Assembly (NCBI GenBank): GCA_947396885.1
Contig: OX377202.1
Location: 4,340,001 to 4,404,000 of the forward strand
Source: Heligmosomoides polygyrus polygyrus
Lineage: Eukaryota; Nematoda; Chromadorea; Rhabditida; Heligmosomidae
Reading direction: 5' to 3'
Length of the DNA: 64,000 nt
The translations under genes were made by a program, and so were the position numbers. The notes beneath the pieces are model-generated. The model saw only the letters and a list, made by a program, of their open reading frames with translations, was not told where the DNA came from and did no database searches. Within the stretch, counting starts at the first letter, position 1. Each line of letters begins with the position of its first letter. Of the stretch, positions 44,067-55,100 are shown piece by piece.

Positions 44067-46843
44067 TTAGTCCTGCGCAGTCGCAGGGTCCGCTGTTCTT
44101 GTGATCTGCCGCCACCTCATCCTGTCAAGGGCGTCATCTGCCGTGGCGCCGACTTCGGCGAGATCTCTGTTGATGACGTCCTTCCATCTTTTCCTTGGGG
44201 CTCCTCTCGGACGCTTTCCGGGTGCCTCGAAATTCAGGGCCAACTTCGAGGGATGGTCCTCTTGTCTTCTGAGGACGTGTCCACACCACCTCAGGCGCTG
44301 CTCTCTCATCTTCAGCTGGATCGGGCTGTCTTCATCACTGCCTTAACATCCTCGTTTCGCACCCTGTCCCGACGGGTCCATCCACATGCGTATATCCGTC
44401 CCCTGACCGCCTGGTCCACACTTTCTTCCTCGGATAGGTCACTTCCGAGGTAGCGGAATTCTTCCACCTTCTCGATCGTTTCCCCTTAGCAGTCTAGAAT
44501 CGATCAAGCGCTGCTCAGAGCCTTCTTCACGTTTAGCCGTAGGCCGTTGTCTACGAGGGCTCTCTGCCACAGCTGCACCTTCTCCTCCAGCTCCTCCTGG
44601 TTGTCGGCTACTAGGGCCATGTCGTCCGCGTAGAGTATCGTTCTGAGAGGGCCTTCCTCAAGGCGGTTCACTATAGAGTCAAGTGTCAGCAGAAAGAGGA
44701 ACGCGCTCAGAGCCGATCCTTGGTGTACCTCCACTGTGATGTCCACTTACCTTGTCACCCCGTGTGGAGTTCGTATCGCTGCTTTCGAGCCCTCGTACAT
44801 GTTCCTTATGACCGTGATCAAACGTTCCGGGACACCCCTCCCTCGAAGGGCATTCCAGCTTACGGCTCGAGCTAGCCTGTCGTAGGCCTTCTCCAGGTCC
44901 AGGAATGCCAGGTAGCAGGGTTTTCGTTTCTCCCGATATTTCTTCATCACCTGACGAGCGATGAAGATGGCGTCTGTGGCGGACCTCTCAGGCCTGAAGC
45001 CCCACTACGAACGACTGGTCGACTCAAGGCTGAGGAAGATGGGTACCATCTCCCTCAGCCTTGAGTCGACCAGTCGTTCGTAGATCTTCATCGTGTGTGA
45101 GATCAGTTTGATCCTTTGGTACTTGGAGCATTCGGAAGCGTCTCCCTTCTGCTTGAAGATGGGGACTATGGTGCTGTTCCTCCAGTCATCCGGTATCTTA
45201 CCTTCTTTCGTGATTCTGTTGAGGAACTGCGTCAGCTAGTTGATCCCGAGGTCCCTGAGCACCTTCCAAGCCTCTACTGGCACACCGTCAGGCCCTGCTT
45301 CCTTTCCGAGTTTCATCTTCCCTATGGCCTTGCGAACCTCTTCTTGCGTCCAGGGTGGGATAGGTCCTTCCGTTGGTTGTTCTTCCTCGGCCTCCCGACG
45401 AGGGAACTCCTCGTTCAGGAATTCCTTGAAGTACTCTTCCCATCACTCTCTGACCTCGACCGGCTTCCGTAACACCCTACCGTCAGCACTCTTCACAGTC
45501 TTCACTACTCGAATGTCGAGGCCAGCTTTATGACGCGCCTTGGCCAAGCGGATGGCGGACTTCTCTCCCTCTGGACCGTATAGTTTCTCGTACAGAGCAT
45601 CTATCTCCGCGTTCTTTGCCTTCGCTACAGCTGTTTTTGCCAACCTCTTCAGCTTCCTGTAGGCTGTGAGATGCTCGGGTGCCCTCGTCTTCTGCCATAT
45701 CTTGTAGGCGTCTTTCTTCGTCTCCGCCGCAGCCTGCACTTTTTCGTTCCAGAACCATGCCGATTTATCCCCTCTAGTTCCTCCCTTTGTTTCTCCAAGG
45801 GTTTCCTGGGCACATCTCAGGAATGTTTGGGCTACCCTTCTCCAGGTCTCATTCACGGGACCAGCTGGATCTGGAAGGCCTGCTTCGAGCACTGCCCTTC
45901 GTAGCTCGTTCCGTTCTGAACCCCGCATTCTACACCATCGGATCCTGGGTTCCGTCCTCACCTTGGGTCTGGTGGGTGGAGGTATGCTAAGGTCGGCTAC
46001 CAAGGGTCTATGCTGTGATGCCACGTCTTCTCCCGGAATGACCTTCACATCCCGGACTGTTTTCAGGGCAGCCCTTCGAACCAGGATGTGGTCGACTTCC
46101 GTCCTTCTTCCTCCGCTAGCATAGGTCACCTTCTGGCTCTCCGTCTTCGCGAAGAAGGCGCTACAGACAGCCAGGTCGTGACCGATAGCCAGATCCAGAA
46201 TTCGTTCTCCATCCTGGTTTATCAGGCCGATCCCTTTACCTCCATGAAGAATTTCCACTCCTCTTCTGCCACTCCCCACGTGCCCGTTCCTGGCCCCTGC
46301 TATGGAGAGGTAGTCGCCTTCTGGTACGAACCTTATGGCTTCCTCGAGGGAGAGGTAGAAGTCATCCTTGTCGTGCTCGGAGCATCCGGTCTGCGGAGCG
46401 TAGGCAGACATGATGGTCCAGTAACCCTCCTTCGTGTCCAGCCGCAGTGACATGATGCGGTCGTTTATTTATTGGACAGCCGCTACTGAATCCTTGAGGG
46501 ACTCCGCGTCAGCTATCCCTACCCCGCTCCTCTTGGTGGCCTCTCCGATGTAGTACAGCTTGACCCCTTCTCCGATCTCCCTGGCTTTCGCCCCTTTCCA
46601 TCGCGTTTCCTGCAGACACAGGACTTGTATCCTTCTGCGCTTCATCAGGTCAGCCACTTCCCTAGATCTTCCGGTCAGCGTTCCCACATTCAGAGTCCCC
46701 AGTCGAACTAGCTTCTTTAGCCGAGGTCGTTCGGCCCTCGGTAGCTCTCGCATACTGACCACAGAACTCGGGCGAGGATTCTGTGTGCCACTTCCGGGTG
46801 ACGTCCTAGCCTTCACACTGATTCCATTGCGACTCTTGATCAT
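44067..46843 (-). pseudogene. RTE LINE endonuclease-reverse transcriptase, inactivated
   Basis: The APE-type endonuclease that nicks target DNA is read from ATG 46843: LGTLNVGTLTGR, LCLQETRWKG (metal-binding Glu), SAYAPQTG, GARNGHVG (normally G-D-F-N, so the Asp is lost), VDHILVRR. The RT follows: AFLDLEKAYDRL, VHQGSALSAFLF, LYADDMALVA (catalytic YADD), then RLRWCGHVLRR and RPRGAPRKRW. Breaks in sense order: TAA at 46469-46471, TGA at 45443-45445, TAG at 45236-45238, a 38-bp inverted duplication at 45005-45083 that destroys the reading before GFRPERSATD, a stop at 44504, and apparently a deletion between the YADD region and CGWTRRDRV. Confidence 0.92.
45005..45083. repeat. 38-bp hairpin inside the LINE RT
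   Basis: 45005-45042 is the reverse complement of 45046-45083 with one mismatch and a 3-base loop. The right arm is normal coding sequence (minus strand: YERLVDSRLREMV); the left arm is its inverted copy. Confidence 0.93.
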
Positions 46844-46950
46844 GATTTGTGACAGGTTTCTCCATCAGCCGGCCTGTCAACCTGTCAGCCGGCCATACCG
46901 GCCATACGCTGGAACCGTTGCCATTTTTGCAATTTTTGCACGGCATAGCG

Positions 46951-47026
46951 TGCCGGAGCCGGGAGTCGAACCTGTGACCGTTTGTGCATGAAACTATACT
47001 ACTAATCACTAGGCTAACTCGGCTCT
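46951..47026 (-). repeat. tRNA-like 5' end of the RTE LINE
   Basis: The minus strand starts exactly at the TSD with AGAGCCGAGTTAGCCTAGTG, includes TAGCCTAGTGATTAG (A-box-like) and GGTTCGACTCC (B box), and ends CGGCTCCGGCA. GAGCCG could pair with CGGCTC, but the T stem and anticodon arm are imperfect. It aligns with the tRNA-like sequence at 2218-2293. Confidence 0.65.
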
Positions 47027-47205
47027 TTGCTACCAGACTTGTCTGGGAACGAAAAAGCGCTGACTTCTTCATCGGCTGGCCACCGCAGGTAATCCTATGG
47101 CCAAATACGCAATCAAATCGCCTCCACGACATCCCGTAGAAGTAGAATGCGTGGCGCACCTCAGAAGGGATTGAGAAGCGCCGTTCCCCTTCGCCGTTTA
47201 TCCGT

Positions 47206-48357
47206 TACTCCTCAAGAATGTGCTGAAAGCACAACAAACGCATTAGAATACAGATGGAGAGGACAAATTCAATCAGTTTCTGGTTGACAGCACATATACA
47301 TCGTTAGCTGCTCTGAAGGAGTTCTGTAAAGTGATTCATACGCAGAGTTGTTTAAGGAGCTTGAGTTCTGGAAAACCTCCTCAACTGACGTCGCTCTAGT
47401 TTCGTTCGTCTGTAGTGCGGAACAGATTCGTTCGCCAGTGGTTGAACTGCCTAGGAGCCCCTGTAGTTGTACGCGTCCGGAGGAAGGTGGAAGGTGACCT
47501 CGTGAGCGGACCTTACCCCTCACCCTAGCAAAGAGGAGGGCATTCTTTCCTGCCATCATCCATAGGGTTGCTACGCTGTGTTCTTGACACTGTGCTTCTG
47601 TGTGGTATAAATCTTTTTTTTTATTCTTGACATGGACCAAAGCCACATGTGAAAACAGAATATTGGAATAAATTACAAAAAACTCGATCAGAACAGCTAA
47701 ATGCAACTGAAGGCTCTTGTAGAGCTCCTTAAAGTAGTTTCTTGAAACCATGCGAAGGTAGACCTATAGCTCCCTGATAAATTTGATTTAATCAACTACC
47801 TACGTAGTTTTTGTGTTTTCCCTCTTATTTGTTAGGCTGTTTGTTATATTCTGCCTTGTTTAGGCGCTTTTTATTATGTATTACATGAAGAATCCTTTTC
47901 CTGCCTGCCCTATACAGCGTGATGGTCTATTTCCGTTGACGTTACGTGTAGTGGCATCATTCGTGGTCGCGATGTGCTTCCGCTCTACGCCTTCTTCTGC
48001 ATCTCACTAATAGGCAATGCATTTATTTGATCTGCACGACTGACTGCACGGGCTACGTACCCGGAACGAATTAGTTATAGTGGCCGTTGGGGACCAGGGT
48101 TCGTTGATCCAACGACGAAAGAACACTTATTGGATCTCACCTAAGGGAGCATTAGTTTCCTGGAATTTTCCCTCAGCAAGAGCTGTCAGAAATATAGGCA
48201 TCACAGACGTTCAGCTACCGACCAGATGTCAAGTGTCCACTGGGGAGCTATGCCCCAACCCCCGACCGCAACTGTTTTTCTTTCCTTCCTTAGGTCTTCT
48301 GGACAGTAATTAAGGAGAAAGTCAAGTCAGGCAAGTCAGTCAGCGGGTCTAAGCACT
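47206..48357. other. No recognised gene
   Basis: The minus frame 47269-47751 (160 residues) contains no known motif. No splice partners. Confidence 0.3.
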
Positions 48358-48486
48358 AGTTTATATCTAGTTGTGCCGCTGGACGGCGCGGCACCACAGT
48401 CGGAATAGACATCGATCGGGCGGCGCGAGAAATCGATAAATGCGCGAATCGTGGTGCCGCGCCACTGGGCGGCGTAAGTATAGACT
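48358..48486. mobile_element. Small GC-rich foldback (MITE-like)
   Basis: GGCGCGGCACCAC on the left and GTGGTGCCGCGCC on the right are exact inverses, extended outward by AGTTTATA and TATAGACT. The centre contains ATCGAT words. Non-coding, about 129 bp. Confidence 0.6.
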
Positions 48487-51374
48487 GTGGCCAACCGCCG
48501 GTCTAACCAATGGCTAGTGCTTCACTATATTACATATTCATTTTCAATTGTGAAATTTAGTTGTTAGCACATATGACTGAAAACAAGAAGATATATTGTC
48601 CTGTACTGTTCTGACAACCATGTTAATTAGTTACCATATTCATTGATGAGCACCGGGGAAGCCTAATCCTGAACATTTTTTGTATTAAGATAAAGGCGGA
48701 GCAAGACCTTACCTGTGTTCGCTATTAGAGCCGATCTTGTTGCGATTGTATGTTTTGTGCTGGTGCAACACTCTAGAAATTTGAAGATTCTTTATTTATA
48801 GCTTTGCATATAAATCTGTTTTACAGAAACCAGTATTTATATACTGTGAAGGCTGTACATCGGTCAACATACCCGCTTGTTTCTTAGCTCGACGAACGAA
48901 CTCGGTAAAAAATCAATAAAATCGATCGATGGCGGCTAGTCGACCAATGTTGTTTATTTGTTGTGAAATTCGCCAAGAGGCCAACATAGTCATGCAACTC
49001 GAACCTAAACTAGTCAACGTTGGGAAATTCTATAAAATCGGTTGATAATGGTCAGTTGATCAATATTGCGTACTTGTTGCGAAACACCGATCGATGTACT
49101 TAGATGGCCGTTTATCAAAAGCTCAACTCTGGAGAAAAACGATAAAATCGATTGATTTCGCGATCAATTACGATTTTCGTTCGGCTTATCTCTGTCTGTG
49201 TTGCATTCTTTGATGGAAAGATTCTTGGGAACGCCTTTGTTGTAATGTTTCTGTTGTGTTGTGTTTCTGCTTAAGGCCCCTCGAGAGAAACTCGGGGCTT
49301 TTTGGCTACGGTATGTATTGTGGTCGGTTAGGATAAAGAGATTACCGAACCATCGACGACAATTGATAACGGGCTGCCGATCGATATTGTTTAATTTTGG
49401 TCAAGGTCGTCCATCGGCCACCATATTAGCGTAGAGGACCAGCTGAGTAGGTTTTCTGGATCTGGGAGTTCGTTGGAGGACCCAACTGCTGCGAATGCGA
49501 TCGGTCGCCAACTAAATTCAAACTCTCGCGGGCCGCCGTATCCGCGCGAAACCTTGATCGAGCGCTTTTGTTGTCCGGCCTGCCCGCGTACGCTATTGAT
49601 CGGCGAGGGGCCGCTGCTCGTCTCCCTCGTCGGACTCAGTTCATACTTTCGTCGACTCGCAGAGCGGCTGCGTGGACGTAGCTCTGGGGCACTGACCCTT
49701 CGCGCTTTCATCCAATCAGCACCCCGGGCCCCGGGGATCTCGAGCGGAGCCTTGCCTCACCCTCGCCTATAATACAGCAGGCTGTAATACAGGAGGATGG
49801 AGAGCCCCGATGGCACTCGCCTGAGCCTCGATAGCTACTGCAGTTTGGCATCAGCTGGAGCGCCCTAGTCCTTTATGGTGTCTCGTATTCGCCTATGACA
49901 CTTTCATGGGTTCGTCTAGTGCGGTTGCGTGTAATAAATCGAGTGGTCCTACTTTGTCAGTCCAGGAGGAAGAAAGTAGTGAGTCCGTCACTATTTATGT
50001 TGCGGCACACGCGGACAGTTGCGAGGGCAACTTAGTTGTTGGTTGATGTGTTGGTTGCTGTTGTTGTTGGTTGTCATGTTGGGATTGCTTATTGTCCAAT
50101 ACAGTCGGGTCACCTACAGCGTTCCCGTAGTCTATCCACGGCTAAAGTGTACTGCGGGCGTGCGTCAGTCCAGGCGGTCTAGCCAGAGCAAGGTGTTAGA
50201 GGTTACTGCCATCTGCCGGAGGGAGGGGGGGGGGGGAGGGTGGCCTATTTCCGTTATGGGTTCAGTACCATCCCCCGGGGGTTTGGGTTCCATGGTTACT
50301 TTGTGTGCGCAATGCGAAAATGCGGGAAACAGGGGCGTATTTCCGCGAGCGGGGCCAATTCGCAACACCATCCAAGGCACTTTCACTAGATGTCAGAATC
50401 TCATAGATCTGTTACCAAGGTTATAAAACGGTGGTAGTCAGCTATGATTAAGCTACAAAAACTATCAGCTGGCATACGCCGCAGTTTCATACACGACCAC
50501 TGAACACACTAGGTTATCCGTGTGTTATCTCACATGTATTAGGATAAGAAAGGGAATTGAACCCCTGGTACTTTGACGCCTAAAGTCGGACCTATCTCTA
50601 GTTCTTCATGCATTCTTCAAAACTCAAGGATGCTGAAGCGTCTTTGGAATGCAAGTAGGCTAGGTGTCGCACATCGCTGTAGCGTCATCGGCTCGCCTTG
50701 CTGTATCTGTAGAGTAACATTTGGTCTCGGTGTTAAGCCAACTCTTCTGGTCCGCAAAAACTCACCCAAGGGGGATCCACTACCGTAACAGAGGCGGCCG
50801 ATAAGCTAACTGTTACGAAAGAAGAATATAACATACCAATCCAGCGTTTTCCAGGCAATGACAAAACATCCTCAAAATTAATTCGTGTGTGATGTGCACA
50901 CACAAAATTGATTTTGGGAACATTGCTTATGTTCAGCTCAACTGTTGCGATCGGTGGCTCCGCAGGCTGAGGCGTCCCTCCAGGTGCCTTTGCGGCTTCA
51001 TGTGGCTCCACGGGCACCGGAGGGTTCCCAGATCTTACCTAATCCCACGGGACTCCCCACATATTGCCACAGTCGCACGTATTGCCCAAACGTTTTGATA
51101 GAAGTCCTGCTCCCGGGCCGACCTCCTCCCTCGGCCTCGAGCCACCTGGCTCCTCAGCTCCGCTCCGTCTCAGGGGACAACCCGAACCCAGGGGAACCCA
51201 CAAGGTAACGATGTTATACGCTCACACAATACATATACATATGACCACTGCCCTTGATACGAAGGGACACACCCGGCTCCTCCACACGTACACAGTATAC
51301 GGCATGAGATTCATTTACACTTCGCATCCAGTAGGCATCCGACAATCCGGTGACGAGAGTAGAAGAATAGCTAG
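48487..51374. other. Intergenic, no recognised gene
   Basis: ATCGATTGAT-like words recur between 48900 and 49160. 49470-50010 is GC-rich and may be a distant relative of repeat family B. A poly-G run lies at 50221-50236. Open frames here give proline-rich or low-complexity products without domains. Confidence 0.35.
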
Positions 51375-51775
51375 GCGTCCTCCGTGGCCGTCGTGGTTGT
51401 GACTCCTGAGTTCGCGGGTGTGAAAATGATGGTCACTAGACCCCGCGGCCCTCTCCTGGCGCTCCCGTTCGTATTGTCAGTCGCGAAGATGGCAGAGACG
51501 ACGCCCCGCGGTAGCCATCCGGAAGAAGGGCGCAGGCGAGAGGTCGACAGACCTCGTCGCGGGAGTACAGGACGTCGAATGCGGCCCCGCGCCCGTCGAG
51601 AGAAGGCGGCGCGCGCCGATCGATGGTGCTACGTCACCAATTTTCCCATGCGCCCAGGCCGATATCGAGGATGCCTCATCGGCAAGCTACCGTAGGAAAC
51701 AGCGCGCCCGGGCCGGACACGGACCGAGGAGCGATCGCGGTCGCGACATCAACCGAGTCTTTCTTCTATTGTAGA
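51375..51775 (-). repeat. GC-rich repeat family B copy, reversed
   Basis: The reverse complement shows CTTGCCGATGAGGC, TGACGTAGCACCATCGATCG, and GGGGTCTAGTGA in the order seen at 62205 and 13445. It ends about 220 bases before the collagen start codon, so it may supply part of that promoter. Confidence 0.65.
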
Positions 51776-51806
51776 AGGTCAAGCTACACTATAAGCGCCA
51801 CTGTGG

Positions 51807-51814
51807 TATAAATA
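51807..51814 (+). promoter_or_regulatory. TATA-box candidate for the collagen gene
   Basis: TATAAATA, 184 bases before the ATG, between the family B repeat and the first exon. Confidence 0.4.
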
Positions 51815-51980
51815 TGCAGCCATACTATAACCATGAAGTAATGTGAGCTGGATGTGAATGCGTTCTCTGCAACTGTACAACTTTAACCCTAATTTTAGTC
51901 TATGTTGTAAGAGGCTTAAATGTTACAGACGGTTTTAGTGTCAATCACAGTGTGTCACCATGTTACTCTCTAAATCCGAG

Positions 51981-51997
51981 TTCTTCAGCCCCGCAAT
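51981..51997 (+). promoter_or_regulatory. Acceptor just upstream of collagen start (probable trans-splice site)
   Basis: TTCTTCAG ends at 51988, nine bases before ATG 51998. Confidence 0.5.
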
Positions 51998-52147
51998 ATG
52001 AGCGCAACCACCCTCAATCGCATGGCGTCGATAAGCCTTGCCGCCTCGATACTGGCCCTTAGTGCGCTGACCGTTGGAGTACCGTACGTCTTCTGGCTGG
52101 TTCATAGCATTGAGTACCTCTTCAACGAGGAGTTGCTGGAGGCCACG
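51998..52147 (+). CDS. Collagen exon 1 (signal-anchor domain)
   Basis: 50 codons, [20 protein letters not shown] followed by [20 protein letters not shown]. Typical cuticle-collagen N-terminal helix. Phase 0 at GTGAGT. Confidence 0.88.
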
Positions 52148-55100
52148 GTGAGTTAATGGTTATTGCCCCAGGAAAAGGTGCTGTGAACTTTAAAGTATTT
52201 ATGTTATAGAAGGGAGAGGGCGTGTGGTAGCGCACTCGGATGGGACGTAGGCTGTTGCGTGCACCCAGAGTCGGCGTTCTTGGTTCGGGTTTCTCGTTTC
52301 CCATCCGGGGTTGGTAAATTGGTACCAGACCTATCTAGGAAGGACAAATCATGGACGAGCCACTGGGAGATGTTGTTCTATGTATAACATTGTGGTTCTT
52401 CTGTGGCGAAACGAACCTATTATTTCGTTAGCGTTTTTTTATGTTTCAGCTTTTACTTTATTTGTTTGTCGGTTTCCCACTACAGGTGATAACCCTTGAT
52501 AACCCGCGAAAGTAGAATGGCGCTTCCCAAAAGGGTTTGATTAGCGCCGCTTTTTGATTATTATCCCTTATAGATGTAAGCCTTTTGACCCAAGGGTTAG
52601 CCAAGAATGGTTGAATTCTGTTGTAAATTTCATTCTTCATTTTATTTAATTTTTTGTATTTTTATTCTTTTTGTGATTTTCAGCAAATGATCGAGTCCTC
52701 ATGGCACGACCTTATGGCTCTGGAATCGGAAAGCGGAACGCATCTTCAGTCGTGGAGGGCCACTCGAGACACTGTCACCACTGAAATAGGCCAGGACATG
52801 AAGGTTGGCCCGTTTCATTGTCAGACCATGTTCCCAACCTTGTATACTCTTCAGACTTCGACGACACCGATTTTCCTCGAGCCGTCAGACTCTGGACCTT
52901 TAGCACCGAATGGAACTGAAGTCTCTGAACACTCGATTTTTTGCGGCTACAAAATATCATTTACCTCTATTTCAGAATATCTCGAGCTCCAACAAACCCT
53001 CAAATGACAAGCAGAAGCAGGAGCTCAAAAGCGCTCCGGCTATTCCTCCGGACTCCTTGCTAGAGGCTCCCGAGACGCTTGTGACACTGAGGCCACCTCA
53101 CAACATTCTCGTGGCGCCGCCCACTTTTTCGGACTGGGAACAGACCGAGGTCGAGAAGGGCATCGAAGTGATAAACGAGATGGAATCGCTGGTACGGACC
53201 ACAGCAGTAAACTACTTTCTCTTAAGGGGGTGCTACAACTTTGTTAAGGACGTGGAGCGTACTACAGTCTCTGAATACACCAGCTCGAAGTCGACATACA
53301 CATGGCCAACGGCTCCGCAGTACGGCTATGCCTATAGGAAGGTGACATGTGGGTTCATCGCCCTATGTGCCTACACGGATCGCCGTTAAGAGCCCCGTTT
53401 ATACTTCCGACGCCGAGCGACGTCATGGCTTGTATAGTGGCCTAATTGATGGAGCGCGTCGCCCGATCAATGTGGCCATCCTACGTGGCGTCGTGTCGCT
53501 CGGCGTCGAAGTATAAATGAGGCCATAAAGGCTAAATTGATCAATCGCGTCGTTAGATCAATGTGGCCACCATACGTGGCGTCGCGCTGCGACAGCGACA
53601 CGCGGCAAGTGGGGCGACGGCCACTTTCGCGGAATCTGGCGGTCGCGAAGCGATCATGTTAGAGCATCGTAGGCCTATGGTTACTCCCGCGTCGCTCCAG
53701 CGACGGGCGCGGGGCAACTGTCAATGGCGCGCCTTCGCTGCAGTGGCGGACGGCGCAGTGTGGCGCGGTTGTCAATTGATGCGCCGCTCCCGCAATGTGT
53801 CGCAGAGGGGTGTTATACCTCCGCGTCGCGGGAGTGAAACATATTCCCGTGCGACGGCCGTCGCAGCTGTCCCTCGTCGCAGTGCAGTGCACCGCGACGA
53901 GCGATGAGCAGCGATGGTGGCGGAGGGGGAGCGCTTGTCGTGCTCTATTCTATGCTATTCTACGCTGATCGCGCATCGCGAGCCGTCCCGTCGCTGTGCA
54001 CTCCCGCGTCGCTGCAGCGGAAGGGACATAGGCCTTATAGGCATCGGGATCGACGTCCTCGTGTACTGTCAGGAATTTGATTTGGACCATTCCATCCAGC
54101 GCTAGTCAGCGCGGTGTCGCCTGCGATATGCATCGGCACATCTCCGAGTCTCTCCAGCGATTGTCGCGGGAGCGATTTGAGCGGAGCTGGAATCGCGCCG
54201 GGATCCCTCACCTGGGCAACCGCCGGTCCCGCCACGCACGCCTTTCGCAGACCGATACAGCCGCAGCGATTGCGGTGCAGTACGTAGCGATTCGAACAGT
54301 TGCTGGAGCAATTCAGAGATATGCCAGATGCCATAGCTACCGCTGTCGCTGCAAGACTCTGCATGTCCCCACCCCTACGGAACGTGCCGCAGTGTTGCGA
54401 CGCGGCCGTCGCAGCCCTATGCTTCACCATTGCCGCGCCGCGCTGTCGCAGAAGTGTGAGCGGACCTTTATTCCCCCGCCACTACGCCGCGTACGGTCAT
54501 TGCACTCACTCACGCGTTAATGTGTCTCAGAGCACGTTTTACACTATGGGAGGGCTCAAAATTTGCTCGAGAGGCGTTAAACACGTGAAGGAAGAGACAA
54601 AATTCCGCTCCGCGTTTCGTTGGCGTTAGTGTGAACAAAGGCGAAGAAAGAAGATAAATAAATTTCTCTGCACTGCAAGAGAAGAGGACATATAGATAAT
54701 GATAGGTGTAATAGTGTAGAGCGCGTGTAGCGCAGTCGGAGGAGGCGCGACTGTCCGTGCACCCGATACCAGGTTCCTGGTTCGGATTTCCCGCCTAGGC
54801 CAACGAAGCCTTCCATCCCTCCGGGTCGGTGAATTGGTGCCAGACTTGTCTGGGAAGGATAAAGCGCTGACTTGTTCATCGGCTGGCCACCACAAGTCAT
54901 TGTATGGCCAAATACGCATTCATGTCGCCTCCATGACGTTCCGTAGAAGTAGAATGCGTGGCGCACCCCAAAACGAATTGAGTAGCGCCGTCCTTTATCC
55001 TTTATCCTCTAATAGATGTAAAACTAGAGCGGCTCTGACTGCCTAAAAAATGCTACACCGTTTCAGAAAATTTTCAGTTTAGTGCATCACAACATTCATG

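Larger units (their letters stand above)
44049..47026 (-). mobile_element. Near full-length RTE-type LINE, 2978 bp, 18-bp TSD
   Basis: TSD TTGCTACCAGACTTGTCT at 44031-44048 and 47027-47044. Sense direction is minus: tRNA-like 5' end (46951-47026), 5' leader, endonuclease, reverse transcriptase, and a short 3' end closing with AAGAGAAGAAG repeats in place of poly-A, as RTE elements often do. The length fits RTE. Several stops and an internal hairpin make it inactive. Confidence 0.93.
43913..47205 (+). mobile_element. SINE-A copy split by an RTE LINE
   Basis: 5' half 43913-44048 (head GTGTAGCGCAGTCGTAG, B box TTGGTTCGGATTTCC) and 3' half 47027-47205. The two halves share the 18-base TTGCTACCAGACTTGTCT, a normal internal SINE-A sequence duplicated by the LINE insertion. 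Confidence 0.92.

Noticed and set aside
45116..46450. Several + frames of 97-120 residues in the 44-47 kb region
   Set aside because: Shadows of the RTE LINE read on the minus strand.
46850..46880. CTGATGGAGAAACCTGTC in the LINE leader (minus strand) as a second hammerhead
   Set aside because: The core needs CUGANGA and a stem II; here the seventh core base is G and no stem II separates the two boxes.
47269..47751. 160-residue minus frame as a gene
   Set aside because: No known motif and no splice partners; retained only as an unassigned open frame.
53563..54629. Several 77-147 residue Arg/Ala-rich frames on both strands
   Set aside because: They follow from the high GC content and CGTCGC repeats; no domain, no splice signals, frames open on both strands.
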